Positions 8,523-18,079 are shown, numbered from the stretch's first letter. The stretch is 64,000 nucleotides of DNA from Brachybacterium massiliense (GCF_900184245.1 NZ_FXXB01000008.1:310001-374000); one strand, 5' to 3'. The notes: generated by a model not told the origin, from the letters alone. Translations and numbers: made by a program.

Positions 8523-8714
8523 TCACTGGCCGCCCTTCTGCACGAAGGAGCGCACGAAGGTCTCGGCGTTGGACTCGAGCACCGAGTCGATCTCGTCGAG
8601 CAGGTCGTCCGCGGCCTGCGCCGAGGCGAAGGTCTGGCCGCCGGTGAGCTGCTCGGCGTCGTCTCGGGACTCGTCGGGGCCGCCGCCGGGGGCGTTCAGG
8701 GACTGCTGGGACAT
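8523..8714 (-). CDS. pup: Prokaryotic ubiquitin-like protein Pup
   Basis: Small modifier of 63 residues. The disordered N-terminal half is rich in G, P, D and Q. The ARC-binding helical region [14 protein letters not shown] is followed by [11 protein letters not shown]. The C-terminus is GGQ, so Dop must deamidate Gln to Glu before PafA can ligate it. A strong AGGAGG precedes the ATG at 8714. It lies 12 bp after dop and 4 bp before pafA, clearly one operon. Short but unmistakable. Confidence 0.97.
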   Translation of the reverse strand: MSQQSLNAPGGGPDESRDDAEQLTGGQTFASAQAADDLLDEIDSVLESNAETFVRSFVQKGGQ

Positions 8715-8726
8715 GGGTCCTCCTTC

Positions 8727-10427
8727 TCAGTCGGTGACGGCTCGGCGCAGTGCGTCGAGGATCGTCGTGGGGTCGTCGCTCGGATCGATGCCGTGCAGGG
8801 CGCACCAGTCGGCCGAGCCCAGGCGCGGATCCGCCAGGCGCAGGCGATGCCCGCCCGCGGGGCCTGCGAGGGTGATCGCGTCCCATCCGGCGGAGGGCAC
8901 CAGCTCGCGGTGCGCGGCGATGAGTCCCCCGCGCAGATGGGCGCGGGTGCTGGTGGGGGCGGTGCGCACCGCTGCGTCCACCTCGTCCTGGCCCACCAGG
9001 GTGGGGGCCGCCCCGGCGCGGCGCAGCTTCTCGAACAGGCCCCGGCCGGGGCGCAGGTCCGAGTACTGCAGGTCGATCATGTGCATGCGCGGATCGCTCC
9101 ACTCGAGCTCGTGCCGGGCGCGATAGCGCTCGAGCAGCTGAAGCTTGGCGACCCATTCCACACGGGTCGCGGCGAGCATCGGATCCTGCTCGAGCAGGTC
9201 GAGGATCTCTCCCCAGGAGGCGAGCACCTGGGCGGTCTCCTCGTCCGCGCCGTCGGCGACGGCGGCGAGGGCCTCGAGGTGGGCGCGCTGGATCTGCACG
9301 GCGGTGAGCTCGCGGCCGTCGGCGAGCGGCACCGTGGTGCGCAGGCTCGGATCGTGGCTGATCGCGCGCACGGCCGCGACCGGATCGGCCAGGCGCAGAT
9401 CGGGCAGGATCGCGGTGCCCGTACGGTGCTCGGCCTCGAGCGCTGCGAGCACCAGCGAGGTGGTGCCGAGCTTGAGGAAGGTGGACTCCTCGAGCAGGTT
9501 CGCGTCCCCGATGATCACGTGCAGGCGCCGGAAGCGGGTGGGATCGGAGTGGGGCTCGTCGCGGGTGTTGACGATGGGCCGGTTCAAGGTGGTCTCGAGC
9601 CCCACCTCGGCCTCCATGAAGTCGGCCCGCGAGGAGAGCTGGTAGCCCGGGGCCTCTGCGCGGGTGCCCAGGCCCACGCGGCCGGAGCCCACGAGCACCT
9701 GGCGGGTGGCCAGGAAGGGCAGCATCGCGCTCACCACGCGCTCGAAGGGCACGGCCCGGTCCACGAGGTAGTTCTCGTGGGTGCCGTAGGAGGCGCCCTT
9801 GCCGTCGGTGTTGTTCTTGTACAGCGCCACCTCGGGGATCCCGTCGGCCGCGGCGAGGATCTCCATCGCGCGGCGGGCGATCTCCTCGCCCGCCCGGTCG
9901 ACCACCACGGCCTCGCGGGCGCGCAGCACCTCGGGGGCCGAGTACTCGGGGTGGGCGTGATCGACGTACCAGCGGGCGCCGTTGCGCAGCACCGCATTGC
10001 CGATCGAGCGCTGGGTGGCCCAGGCGAGGATCTCGGCGTCGTCCCCGTCGGGCGCGACCTCGGGCCCCGCCAGGGGGATGTCCCGTTCGACGCTCGGGAC
10101 GTGGGCGTCGCGCACCTCATCGGTCAGCTGCGAGGGGTGCGCGGCGGCGCGCTGCAGCTCGAAGCCGCGGGCGTCGCGCAGCGGGGTCTCATCGCCGTAG
10201 TCCCAGCGCACCCGCACCCCGCGCTCGCCCTCGTGCGGATCGAGCAGGGCGTACGCCCCGACCACGAGGTGGGAGAGCAGGATCGAGCTGCCGGCACCCG
10301 AGCGGGCGCGATCCTCGAGATCGGCGTGCACCACCCCGAACTCGGTCTCGATGCCCATCACCCGCTCGGTGGTCAGCGCGGCCCCGGGATGCTGGGCGGG
10401 CGCCTGCTGCGCGGGGGTCTCGCTCAT
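8727..10427 (-). CDS. dop: Pup deamidase/depupylase Dop
   Basis: Converts the C-terminal Gln of Pup to Glu and also removes Pup from substrates. It is homologous to PafA in the next gene but one and shares its motifs: [43 protein letters not shown] and [19 protein letters not shown]. At 566 residues it is somewhat longer than typical Dop (about 500), partly because of a 20-residue Gln/Ala/Pro-rich leader. The ATG at 10427 overlaps the arc stop (ATGA). Active-site regions look intact, so Pup processing should work. Confidence 0.96.
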   Translation of the reverse strand: MSETPAQQAPAQHPGAALTTERVMGIETEFGVVHADLEDRARSGAGSSILLSHLVVGAYALLDPHEGERGVRVRWDYGDETPLRDARGFELQRAAAHPSQLTDEVRDAHVPSVERDIPLAGPEVAPDGDDAEILAWATQRSIGNAVLRNGARWYVDHAHPEYSAPEVLRAREAVVVDRAGEEIARRAMEILAAADGIPEVALYKNNTDGKGASYGTHENYLVDRAVPFERVVSAMLPFLATRQVLVGSGRVGLGTRAEAPGYQLSSRADFMEAEVGLETTLNRPIVNTRDEPHSDPTRFRRLHVIIGDANLLEESTFLKLGTTSLVLAALEAEHRTGTAILPDLRLADPVAAVRAISHDPSLRTTVPLADGRELTAVQIQRAHLEALAAVADGADEETAQVLASWGEILDLLEQDPMLAATRVEWVAKLQLLERYRARHELEWSDPRMHMIDLQYSDLRPGRGLFEKLRRAGAAPTLVGQDEVDAAVRTAPTSTRAHLRGGLIAAHRELVPSAGWDAITLAGPAGGHRLRLADPRLGSADWCALHGIDPSDDPTTILDALRRAVTD

Positions 10428-12040
10428 GAGCCGGCCTCCTGCTCCGCGGCCGCGGGAGCCTCGGGGATCTCCGCGCTCTCGGGGCGCTGCACGCGGCCCT
10501 GCAGCGGGACCACGGCGTCGACGCGGCGGCGGCCGCTGCCCGGCAGGCCCGAGGTGCGGGCCCAGTCCTCGGGGTGGGAGGCGGAGGGCATGTCCTCGTT
10601 CTCGACGAACTCCGCGGTGATCGCATCGCGCAGATGCTGGGAGCCGACGCCGACCACCCCTGTGGCCAGCTGGTCCTTCACGGCGAGCTTCTTGGCGCGG
10701 TCCACGATGTTGCGCAGTGTCGCGCCGGAGACGAAGTCGCGGAAGTGGAGGGTGTCGTGGCCTCCATCGGAATACTCCACGCGCACGAAGGCCGAGGCGG
10801 GGCTGTCGTCGTAGATCTCGGCGATCGCGAGGTCGAGCAGCTGCTCGCGGTCCTCGCGCACCGGCACCGTCTCGTCGAGGTAGAGCGCGAGGATCTCGCG
10901 GCCGGCGCGGGAGTTGGGGCGGCGCACCCGGATCTTCACGTCCAGGCGGCCGGGCCGCAGGATCGCCGGATCGATCATGTCCTCACGGTTGGAGGCGCCG
11001 ATGACGATCACGTTGTCCAGCCCCTCGACGCCGTCGATCTCGGCCAGCAGCTGCGGCACGATCGTGGTCTCGACGTCGGAGGACAGGCCCGTGCCGCGGG
11101 TGCGGAACAGCGCCTCCATCTCGTCGAAGAAGATCACCACCGGGTGATCGGCGGCGGCCTTCTCGCGGGCGCGCTCGAACACCAGACGGATCGAGCGCTC
11201 GGTCTCGCCGACGTACTTGTTCAGCAGCTCCGGACCCTTGACGTTGAGGAAGGCGGAGTTCTCGAGCGCCTCGGAGACGCTGACCCCGCGCACCTCGGCG
11301 CTGCGCAGCACCAGCTCGTGGGCGACGGCCTTGGCGATCATGGTCTTGCCGCAGCCGGGCGGGCCGTAGAGCAGCACGCCCTGCGGGGGCCGCAGCCCGT
11401 AGGTGCGGTAGAGGTCCTGCTGCAGGAACGGCAGCTCGACGGCGTCGCGGATCGCCTCGATCTGCTCGCCCAGTCCGCCGATCTGGTCGAAGGAGACCTC
11501 GGGGACCTGCTCGAGCACCAGGTCGGTGATCTCGGCGCGGTCGATGCGCTCGAGCACCAGCTGCGACTTGAGATCGATCAGCACGTGGTCGCCGGGGTGG
11601 AGCTGCTCCTCGGTGAGCCGGCCGGCGCGGCGCAGGGCGCGGATGTCATCGGGCGCGACGGCGACCAGCACGCGCGAGTCGGCGAGGTCCTCGACCACGG
11701 GGACCACGTTGCCGGCGTCGCTCGGTGCGACCGCCTCGACGGCGGCGAGGGCCTCGTTCAGCCGCAGCTCGGTGCCCGGGCTCAGCGCCTCCAGGTCGAG
11801 GCTCGCCGAGGTCGACACGCGCAGGCGGCGGCCGTGGTGGAGCACGTCGATGGTGGTGCCCTCGCAGCGGCGCAGGAAGGTCGCGTACGAGTTCGGCGGA
11901 TCGCCCACGCGCTCGAGATCGCTCTTGAGCGCGACGATCTGCTCACGTGCGGAGCGGAGCCCGCTGACCAGTCGTTCGTTGTGGGCCGCGAGCTGCTCGA
12001 GCTCGGCGGTCATCTCTGCGTATGTCTTCATCGTCGTCAC
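10424..12040 (-). CDS. arc: ARC/Mpa proteasome-type AAA ATPase lacking the proteasome-docking tail
   Basis: Hexameric unfoldase that recognises Pup through its N-terminal coiled coil. About residues 5-48 form the coiled coil, about 60-175 the tandem OB domains, and 185-470 the AAA module: Walker A GPPGCGKT at 226-233, pore region near [14 protein letters not shown], Walker B FFDEMEAL near 305. Mycobacterial Mpa ends in GQYL, which docks into the 20S core. Here the tail runs on and ends [10 protein letters not shown], with no Tyr near the end. This matches the absence of prcBA from the locus. The GTG at 12040 is used (AAGGGG just upstream); an ATG at 12031 is possible. First gene of arc-dop-pup-pafA. 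Confidence 0.95.
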   Translation of the reverse strand: MTTMKTYAEMTAELEQLAAHNERLVSGLRSAREQIVALKSDLERVGDPPNSYATFLRRCEGTTIDVLHHGRRLRVSTSASLDLEALSPGTELRLNEALAAVEAVAPSDAGNVVPVVEDLADSRVLVAVAPDDIRALRRAGRLTEEQLHPGDHVLIDLKSQLVLERIDRAEITDLVLEQVPEVSFDQIGGLGEQIEAIRDAVELPFLQQDLYRTYGLRPPQGVLLYGPPGCGKTMIAKAVAHELVLRSAEVRGVSVSEALENSAFLNVKGPELLNKYVGETERSIRLVFERAREKAAADHPVVIFFDEMEALFRTRGTGLSSDVETTIVPQLLAEIDGVEGLDNVIVIGASNREDMIDPAILRPGRLDVKIRVRRPNSRAGREILALYLDETVPVREDREQLLDLAIAEIYDDSPASAFVRVEYSDGGHDTLHFRDFVSGATLRNIVDRAKKLAVKDQLATGVVGVGSQHLRDAITAEFVENEDMPSASHPEDWARTSGLPGSGRRRVDAVVPLQGRVQRPESAEIPEAPAAAEQEAGS

Positions 12041-12058
12041 GTCCCCTTCCGGGCTCGT

Positions 12059-13138
12059 TCAGCGATCCCGGCCCTGCCGGATGTCGCGCAGCGCCCGCTT
12101 GAGCTTGCGCGGCGCCACGCCGCGCTCCCCCAGATCCTTCGAGGTCCACTCGCCGTCGGAGCCCCCGAAGCCCTCGTTGTCGGGGTGGTTCAGCTCCTCC
12201 TCGTCGCGGGAGCCGGGCGCGGGGCGGGTGACCCGCTTCAGGGCCTCCTGCCCGTGGGCGGTGCGGCGCGCGGTGAGCAGGAAGCCGGTGTGGGCGTTCA
12301 TGCGGTGCTCGGGGCGGACCGCGAGACCCTCCAGGTGCCAGGGCCGCACGAAGGACTCCCAGGCGTAGGGCTCGGTGAACTCGCCGTGGTCGCGCAGCGC
12401 CTCCGCGGTGCGGGAGAGCTGCGTGACGGTGGCGACGTAGGCGAGGAACACGCCGCCGGAGACCAGCACCTCGGCGGCCGCGTCCACGCACTCCCAGGGG
12501 GCGAGCATGTCCAGCACCACGCGGTCCACCGCGGGCTCGCCGGGCGAGAGGGTCGGGGCGACCTCCTGGAAGTCGCCGACGGTTAGCTGCCAGGCGGGGT
12601 GGGGCTCACCGAAGAAGGTCTCGACGTTCTCGCGGGCGACCTCGGCGAAGTCCTCGCGCCGCTCGATCGAGTGCACCCGTCCCTCGGGGCCGACGGCGCG
12701 CAGCAGCGCGGTGGTCAGCCCTCCCGAGCCGACGCCGGCCTCGAGCACGCGCGCACCGGGGAAGATGTCCCCCCACATGAGGATCTGGGCGGAGTCCTTG
12801 GGGTAGATGATCGCGGCGCCGCGGGGCATCGAGAGCATGTAGTCGGCATAGAGCGGACGCAGCGCCTGATAGCGGGTGCCGCGGCTGTCCTCGACCACGA
12901 CGCCGTCCTCGGCGCCGATCAGCTGGTCGTGGCGGAGCACCCCGCGGTGGGTGTGGAACTCGCCGCCGGGCTTCAGGGTGATGGTGTGCAGCCGGTTCTT
13001 GGAATCGGCGAGCTGCACTTTGTCCCCGAGGGCGAAGGGGCCGGTGCGGTCCAGACCGCGCTTGGGCGCCCGGGGGGCGGGCTCCTGCGCCCCGGGGTGG
13101 GCGGCGGGCTGCGGCTGTTCAGTCATGGGTTCCAGCAT
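12059..13138 (-). CDS. trmI: tRNA (adenine-58-N1)-methyltransferase TrmI
   Basis: SAM-dependent enzyme that makes m1A58 in the T-loop of tRNAs; tetrameric and cytosolic. The N-terminal small domain (KVQLADSKNRLHTITL, then GGEFHTHRG) precedes the Rossmann domain with SAM motif VLEAGVGSGGLTTALL near residue 130 and the VVLDMLAPWE motif. The Pro/Ala-rich N-terminal 30 residues and the acidic/basic C-terminal tail are peripheral. ATG 13138 and ATG 13126 are both possible starts; neither has a clear Shine-Dalgarno. Both fall inside a 52-bp tandem duplication. Its position immediately before arc is the usual actinobacterial arrangement. Confidence 0.93.
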   Translation of the reverse strand: MLEPMTEQPQPAAHPGAQEPAPRAPKRGLDRTGPFALGDKVQLADSKNRLHTITLKPGGEFHTHRGVLRHDQLIGAEDGVVVEDSRGTRYQALRPLYADYMLSMPRGAAIIYPKDSAQILMWGDIFPGARVLEAGVGSGGLTTALLRAVGPEGRVHSIERREDFAEVARENVETFFGEPHPAWQLTVGDFQEVAPTLSPGEPAVDRVVLDMLAPWECVDAAAEVLVSGGVFLAYVATVTQLSRTAEALRDHGEFTEPYAWESFVRPWHLEGLAVRPEHRMNAHTGFLLTARRTAHGQEALKRVTRPAPGSRDEEELNHPDNEGFGGSDGEWTSKDLGERGVAPRKLKRALRDIRQGRDR

Positions 13139-13200
13139 ATGGCGTGCGGTGGGCGGCGGGCTGCGGCTGTTCAGTCATGGGTTCCAGCATATGGCGTGCG
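13097..13200. repeat. Perfect 52-bp tandem duplication over the trmI start
   Basis: Bases 13097-13148 and 13149-13200 are identical. The unit includes the first 14 codons of trmI with both candidate ATGs. Because 52 is not a multiple of three, the upstream copy is out of frame with trmI: it opens a 23-codon reading frame (13190 down to 13119) whose TGA overlaps the inner trmI ATG at 13126. It may be a recent replication slippage or an assembly duplication. Confidence 0.93.
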
Positions 13201-13221
13201 CGCAGGTCCGGACCGTGATGT

Positions 13222-14340
13222 TCACCGCCGGCGCAGGAGCGCATTGACATCGGCGCTCATGATCACGCCGCGCACGGTGCCGTCCTCCTCGAGCACGAGA
13301 TAGCCGGGCGCAGGGCTGGTGAGCATCGCCTCGATCAGCGCGTCCCCCTGCAGCGTCACGGGCAGCGCGCCGATCTCCCCCACCAAGCCGGCGACGGCCC
13401 GGACGGGGGTCGAGGCGCGGTGCTCGGGCGGGACGGTGCCCGCGGCCGACCGATCGACCCGGTAGCCGCGGCCCGGGCGATGCGGCGCGGAGGGATCGCG
13501 CTCGAGGATCAGCACCGTCTCAAGCGCGGCCTCGTCCCCGAGCGCGGACAGCGGTGTCGTGGGCGCGACGAGCCGCATCGGCACCGCGAGCGCGCCCGCG
13601 TCCAGGGTGCGGATGCGCTCCTGGAGAGCGGCGCCGCTGAGCGCCTGGGTGGCGCCCTGCCAGAGCATCCCCGCGATCAGCACCGCCCACACCAGGGTCA
13701 GCAGCGAGAGGGAGCCCGCGCCGCCGGAGCGCATGATCTGCAGCAGCGGATAGGCCACCACGGCGACGGCGATCGCCCGTCCCGCCCAGGCGGTGATGCG
13801 CGTGGCGAGCACGGGCCGGCGCAGCACGGCGGACAGCAGCGACTCGAGCGCCCGGCCGCCGTCCATCGGCAGCCCGGGCAGCATGTTGAACAGCGCCAGG
13901 GCCAGGTTCAGCCAGGCGCTGACCGAGCAGAAGACGGCGAGGGACGAGCCGGGCTCGAACAGCGGCTCGGCCGCGGCGGCGAGGGCGGCCAGCGCCGCGT
14001 TGGACAGCGGCCCGGACACCGAGACCAGCACCGAGGCGAGCGCGGGCATCTCCCGCGCCCGGTACTGGGTGTGCCCGCCCCACAGGGTCAGGGCGATGTG
14101 GTCCACGCGGGCTCCGAAGGCGTGCGCGGTCACCGCGTGCGCGATCTCGTGCACCAGCACCGAGACGATCATGAACACGCCGAGCCCGACGGCCAGAAGC
14201 ACCACCGTGCCCTGCTCCGCACCGCCGCGGGAGAGCGCGGGATACATCAGCACCGCCAGCAGCAGCACGGTCAGGAGGGTGCCCGGGCTGACGCGGATCG
14301 GAGGCAGCGCGCCGAGGCGCAGGGTGGGGCCGCTCATCAT
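13222..14340 (-). CDS. Site-2 protease family (M50) zinc metalloprotease with C-terminal CBS-like region
   Basis: Polytopic intramembrane protease of about 372 residues. The zinc motif HEIAHAV lies in a membrane helix near residue 65, and the second conserved motif NMLPGLPMDGGRA near residue 155 supplies the third ligand region. Several hydrophobic helices cover the first 240 residues. The C-terminal 130 residues resemble weak CBS repeats (VVLEEDGTVRGVIMSADV at the end). The ATG at 14340 has GGAGGAG six bases upstream; a second ATG follows directly at 14337. It lies between trmI and the divergent PAC2 gene. Its substrate is not predictable from sequence. Confidence 0.9.
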   Translation of the reverse strand: MMSGPTLRLGALPPIRVSPGTLLTVLLLAVLMYPALSRGGAEQGTVVLLAVGLGVFMIVSVLVHEIAHAVTAHAFGARVDHIALTLWGGHTQYRAREMPALASVLVSVSGPLSNAALAALAAAAEPLFEPGSSLAVFCSVSAWLNLALALFNMLPGLPMDGGRALESLLSAVLRRPVLATRITAWAGRAIAVAVVAYPLLQIMRSGGAGSLSLLTLVWAVLIAGMLWQGATQALSGAALQERIRTLDAGALAVPMRLVAPTTPLSALGDEAALETVLILERDPSAPHRPGRGYRVDRSAAGTVPPEHRASTPVRAVAGLVGEIGALPVTLQGDALIEAMLTSPAPGYLVLEEDGTVRGVIMSADVNALLRRR

Positions 14341-14466
14341 CCGTCTCCTCCGTGACCGGGCGAGGGTGCCCAGGACAGGCCGAGGATATCGGCTGCTCCT
14401 GCGCACCGGCCGAGCGCCCGTCGGCCCCACGCGACCACGCATGTGCCGGAGTCCTATGATGGAGTG

Positions 14467-15273
14467 ATGAGTCGAATCGCCATCACGGCTTTCAGCGGAT
14501 GGAACGATGCCGGCGAGGCCGCCACCGGGGTGATCGCGCATCTGCTCGAGGTGTGGCCCTCGCGTCCGGTCGGCGCGGTGGACGCCGAGGAGTTCATCGA
14601 CTTCCAGGTCAACCGTCCCGAGATCCGCACCGACGAGAGCGGGCAGCGGGTCATCGACTGGCCGGATACGCAGCTGCACCTGATCACCCCGCCCGAGGGC
14701 CCGGAGATCGTGGCCGTCATCGGCCCCGAGCCCTCGCTGCACTGGAAGCGCTTCTGCGACGAGGTGCTCGAGCAGCTCCAGCTGCTGGGGGTGACCTCCG
14801 TGATCTCTCTCGGGGCGCTGCTGGCGGACTCCCCGCACAGCCGCCCCCTGCCGGTCAGCGCGCAGCGGGAGTCCGTGCCGGTCAAGGAGCCCGGGCAGGA
14901 GCAGTACTCCGGCCCGATCGGGGTGCCCACCATCCTCGCGCGCCGCACCGAGAGCGCGGGCCTTCCCACCACGAGCCTCTGGGTGCAGGTGCCGCACTAC
15001 GTCTCGCAGAACTCCTCCCCCAAGGCCGTGCTCGGCCTGATGCGGGAGGTGCAGGACTCGCTGCGTGCCCCCATCCCCCTCGACGAGCTGATCGAGGATG
15101 CGGAGGCGTGGGAGCGAGGTGTGGACGAGCTCGCCCGCACCGACGAGGACGTCGCAGAGTACGTGCGTCGGCTCGAGCAGGCGCAGGACGCGGCAGGGCT
15201 TCCCGAGGCCAGCGGCGACGCGATCGCCAAGGAGTTCGAGCAGTTCCTGCGTCGGCGCCGCGAACGGGACTGA
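14467..15273 (+). CDS. PAC2 family protein
   Basis: Protein of 268 residues related to the eukaryotic proteasome-assembly chaperone PAC2 and to archaeal homologues. It begins ITAFSGWNDAGEAATGVI, a hallmark of the bacterial branch, and has the conserved VPHYVSQ region near residue 177. The C-terminal third is helical and charged. The cellular role in bacteria is unknown. It is the only plus-strand gene in this part of the window and is divergent from the S2P protease. Its nearness to the pupylation genes is a known actinobacterial linkage. The ATG at 14467 aligns with family N-termini; upstream there is only a short GGAG. Confidence 0.9.
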   Translation: MSRIAITAFSGWNDAGEAATGVIAHLLEVWPSRPVGAVDAEEFIDFQVNRPEIRTDESGQRVIDWPDTQLHLITPPEGPEIVAVIGPEPSLHWKRFCDEVLEQLQLLGVTSVISLGALLADSPHSRPLPVSAQRESVPVKEPGQEQYSGPIGVPTILARRTESAGLPTTSLWVQVPHYVSQNSSPKAVLGLMREVQDSLRAPIPLDELIEDAEAWERGVDELARTDEDVAEYVRRLEQAQDAAGLPEASGDAIAKEFEQFLRRRRERD

Positions 15274-15307
15274 CCCGGCCCGCCGGGCGCTCAGTGTCCG
15301 TGCGCGC

Positions 15308-16552
15308 TCAGGCGAGCGTGATGCCGAACAGCGCGTCCACCGCCGCCGGCACGTCGCCGGGAGCGTCCTCGGGGGCGTCCTGCGGTGCGGGACGCTGCGC
15401 GGCCCAGGCATCGAGGGCCTCGAGCGCGGTGGCGGTGTCGAGGTCGTCGCGCAGCGCGGTGCGCAGAGCGTGAACGGTGCCCGGGTGGTGGCCGCCGCGC
15501 TGGGCGGCGCGGCGGTAGCTCTCGAGGCGCTCGAGGGCGAGCTCGAGCTCCTGCGCCGACCACTCCCAGTCCGAGCGGTAATGGTGGGCCATCAGCACCA
15601 GGCGGATCGCCATCGGGTCCACGCCGTCGCGCACCAGGCGGTGGACGAACACCAGGTTGCCCAGGGACTTGCTCATCTTCTCGCCCTCATGGGCGACCAT
15701 GCCGCTGTGGACGTAGCTGGTGGCGAAAGGGCGCCCGAGGGCGACCGAGTGGGCGGCGCTGAGATCGTGGTGCGGGAAGACGAGATCGCTGCCCCCGGCC
15801 TGGATGTCGAAGGGCAGGCCGAGCGCGTCCTCGGCGATGCACACGCATTCGACGTGCCAGCCGGGCCGACCGCGGCCCAGCGCGCCGGCCTCCCAGGCGG
15901 GCTCCCCTGCGCGCTCGGCGCGCCACAGCAGCGGATCGAAGCGGCCGCGCTTGCCCTCGCGGTCCGGATCGCCTCCGCGCTCGGCGAACACCTCGAGCAT
16001 CTGCTCCTCGCTCCATCCGGAGACGTCGCCGAGGACGCCGTCGACGGAGAGATCGAGGTACCAGTCCGGTCCCTCGGCATCGGGGGCCTCGACCGGATAG
16101 GCGCGGCCGCGCTCATGCAGGGTCTGCACCACCGCGATGATCGAGTCCATCGCCTCGCTCACGGAGCGGTAGGTCTCGGGGGCGAGGATCCGCAGCTGCT
16201 CCATGTCCGAGGTGAACAGCTCGACCTGCGAGGCGGCGAGCTCCCGCCAGTCCACGCCGTCCCGGTCGGCGCGCTCGAGCAGCGGGTCGTCCACATCGGT
16301 GATGTTCTGCGCCATCTCGACCTCGAGGCCGGTGTCCTGCAGCGCACGGCGCATCAGGTCCGCGGCGTGGTAGGTCGCGGCGTGGCCGAGGTGGGTGGAG
16401 TCGTAGGGGGTGATCCCGCAGACGTACAGCCGGGCCGTCCCGGGGGTCAGCGGGATGATCGGCGCGATGCGCCCCGTGCGGGTGTCGTGCAGCCGCAGCG
16501 GCACGTCGAGAGCGGGCAGGGGGCGGAGCGCGGGCGAGGTCCAGGAGAGCAC
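15308..16552 (-). CDS. mshC: Cysteine:glucosaminyl-inositol ligase MshC (mycothiol synthesis)
   Basis: ATP-dependent ligation of cysteine to GlcN-inositol, the third chemical step of mycothiol synthesis, in the cytosol. It is a class I aminoacyl-tRNA-synthetase-like protein of 414 residues: HIGH-type motif THLGHA near residue 57, KMSKS near residue 294, zinc ligands including the Cys in LYVCGITPYD and the HVECVCIA region. It lacks the tRNA-binding C-terminal extension of CysRS, and the N-terminus MLSW is typical of MshC. The start is GTG at 16552. It lies 34 bp after uppP, so cotranscription is likely. Mycothiol supports the actinobacterial assignment. Confidence 0.95.
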   Translation of the reverse strand: MLSWTSPALRPLPALDVPLRLHDTRTGRIAPIIPLTPGTARLYVCGITPYDSTHLGHAATYHAADLMRRALQDTGLEVEMAQNITDVDDPLLERADRDGVDWRELAASQVELFTSDMEQLRILAPETYRSVSEAMDSIIAVVQTLHERGRAYPVEAPDAEGPDWYLDLSVDGVLGDVSGWSEEQMLEVFAERGGDPDREGKRGRFDPLLWRAERAGEPAWEAGALGRGRPGWHVECVCIAEDALGLPFDIQAGGSDLVFPHHDLSAAHSVALGRPFATSYVHSGMVAHEGEKMSKSLGNLVFVHRLVRDGVDPMAIRLVLMAHHYRSDWEWSAQELELALERLESYRRAAQRGGHHPGTVHALRTALRDDLDTATALEALDAWAAQRPAPQDAPEDAPGDVPAAVDALFGITLA

Positions 16553-16586
16553 CCGACGATCATACGATCCGCAGGCAGGACGCGGG

Positions 16587-17459
16587 TCAGGCCCCTCCCA
16601 GGGGATCGACCACTCCGAAGCCCAGCAGGGCCAGCAGCACCACGCCGGCGACGACCCGGTAGATGACGAACATCATGTACGAGCGGGTCTCGATCACGCG
16701 CATGAACCAGACGATCACCGCATAGCCGACCACGAAGGCGACGGCGGTGGCGACCACGATCGCCAGCAGCGAGGGCTCCCCGGCGGCGGCCGCGGCGGCG
16801 CGCCCGTCGGCGGTCAGCAGCGCCGGCACCTCCTGGGCCGCCTTGTAGAGGCCGGAGGCGAACACAGCGGGCACCGCGAGCAGGAAGGCGTAGCGGGCGG
16901 CGGCCTGGCGGGTGTAGCCCATCAGCAGGCCCGCGGTGATCGTGCCGCCGGAGCGGGAGACGCCCGGGATCAGTGCGAGCGCCTGGGCGAGGCCGAACAG
17001 GATGCCATCGCGGACGGTGAGCTCCTTGAGCTCCTTGCGCTGCGGGGCGATGCGATCCGCGACACCCAGGAGCAGGCCGAAGACGATCAGCATGATCGCG
17101 GTGATGTAGAGGTTGCGCAGCGTGTGATCGATCTGATCCTCGAACAGCAGGCCCAGCACGCCGATCGGGATCGAACCGATGATCACCAGCCAGCCCATCC
17201 GCACGTCCGGGTCGGAGTGCGGGATCTTCCCCGCGAGCGCCTTGAACCACCTGCCGATGATCCGGGTGATGTCCTTCCAGAAGTAGATCAGCACGGCGGC
17301 CTCGGTGCCGAGCTGGATGATCGCGGTGAACGCTGCGCCCGGCTCCTGGCCGGGGTTCAGGAGCTCGCCGGCCACGCGCACGTGCGCGCTCGAGGAGATC
17401 GGGAGGAACTCGGTGAGGGCCTGGACGAGTCCCAGGATCATCGCCTCGATGAACGACAT
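16587..17459 (-). CDS. uppP: Undecaprenyl-diphosphatase UppP (BacA)
   Basis: Recycles undecaprenyl pyrophosphate to the monophosphate carrier for cell-wall synthesis; integral membrane, about 290 residues. The conserved motif [11 protein letters not shown] lies near residue 20 and [11 protein letters not shown] near residue 170, with hydrophobic helices throughout. The ATG at 17459 is preferred over a GTG six bases upstream because AGGAG lies at the right distance. It leads the likely uppP-mshC transcript. Bacitracin resistance is a known family trait. Confidence 0.95.
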   Translation of the reverse strand: MSFIEAMILGLVQALTEFLPISSSAHVRVAGELLNPGQEPGAAFTAIIQLGTEAAVLIYFWKDITRIIGRWFKALAGKIPHSDPDVRMGWLVIIGSIPIGVLGLLFEDQIDHTLRNLYITAIMLIVFGLLLGVADRIAPQRKELKELTVRDGILFGLAQALALIPGVSRSGGTITAGLLMGYTRQAAARYAFLLAVPAVFASGLYKAAQEVPALLTADGRAAAAAAGEPSLLAIVVATAVAFVVGYAVIVWFMRVIETRSYMMFVIYRVVAGVVLLALLGFGVVDPLGGA

Positions 17460-17623
17460 CTGCACTCCTCAATGGGCTGGGGCGGGGGTGTCCGCGCCGG
17501 GCGGGCGGGCCGCGGACCCCGAACAGAGTACGCGGCGCCGGGCACCGGGCCCGGCGCCGCGCGGCGCAGATGTCGTGAAGACGACGTGGATGTTCCGCTG
17601 GTGAGCGGGGAAGGGCTCAGCGC

Positions 17624-17947
17624 TCAGCGCGCGGAGTGCTCCTCGTCGTCGTCATCCTCGTAGTCGTCGTCATCGTCGTCCTCGAAGTCGTCGAGGTCAT
17701 CGAAGTCATCGAAGTCATCGTCATCGTCGTCATCCTCATCGTCGTCGTCGTCGAAGACGATCAGCGGCGTGGCGACGTCGTAGGCGTCGAAGAGGGCATC
17801 GTCGTAGGCATCGAACGCCGAGGCGAGCCGCTCGGTGGCGGACTCCAGGGCGGGATCGTCGTCACCCCGCGAGGCGGCGGCCGCCTCGTAGTGACGTTCG
17901 AAGGCGGCGATCAGCGCAGCGAGAGCGGAGCGAGGATCCGTGTTCAT
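17624..17947 (-). CDS. Small protein with an extremely acidic C-terminal tail
   Basis: 107 residues. The first 62 form a predicted helical domain (LAALIAAFERHYEAA, then YDDALFDAYDVATPL). From about residue 65 to 104 nearly every residue is Asp or Glu, broken by regularly spaced Phe, Leu or Tyr. Similar short Asp-rich proteins occur in Micrococcales, where they are sometimes labelled primosomal without evidence; I do not adopt that name. Function unknown. A nucleic-acid-mimic or cation-binding tail is a guess. The ATG at 17947 is divergent from the DUF5703 gene. The tail is encoded by GAC/GAT/GAG repeats prone to slippage. Confidence 0.75.
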   Translation of the reverse strand: MNTDPRSALAALIAAFERHYEAAAASRGDDDPALESATERLASAFDAYDDALFDAYDVATPLIVFDDDDDEDDDDDDDFDDFDDLDDFEDDDDDDYEDDDDEEHSAR

Positions 17948-18079
17948 GGTTGGACCGTACCCCGTCCGACGGCAGAATGGACAGAGGAATCGTGCCCCTC
18001 CAGGTCACGAATCCGCCGCAGTCCCGGCAGCGGCCCGCACCGCCGCCGATGCAGGTCACCGAGCACAGGAGGAAATCCG

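Noticed and set aside
8367..10814. Very long open frame on the plus strand opposite dop
   Set aside because: It is a GC-driven shadow of dop and arc: low-complexity composition and no family motif, while the minus-strand proteins are fully conserved. Similar frames opposite glnE (50644-53634), alaS (27286-29925) and rsmB (610-1953) were rejected for the same reason.
15308..16552. Cysteinyl-tRNA synthetase
   Set aside because: HIGH and KMSKS motifs are shared, but the protein is short, lacks the tRNA-binding C-terminus and starts like MshC.
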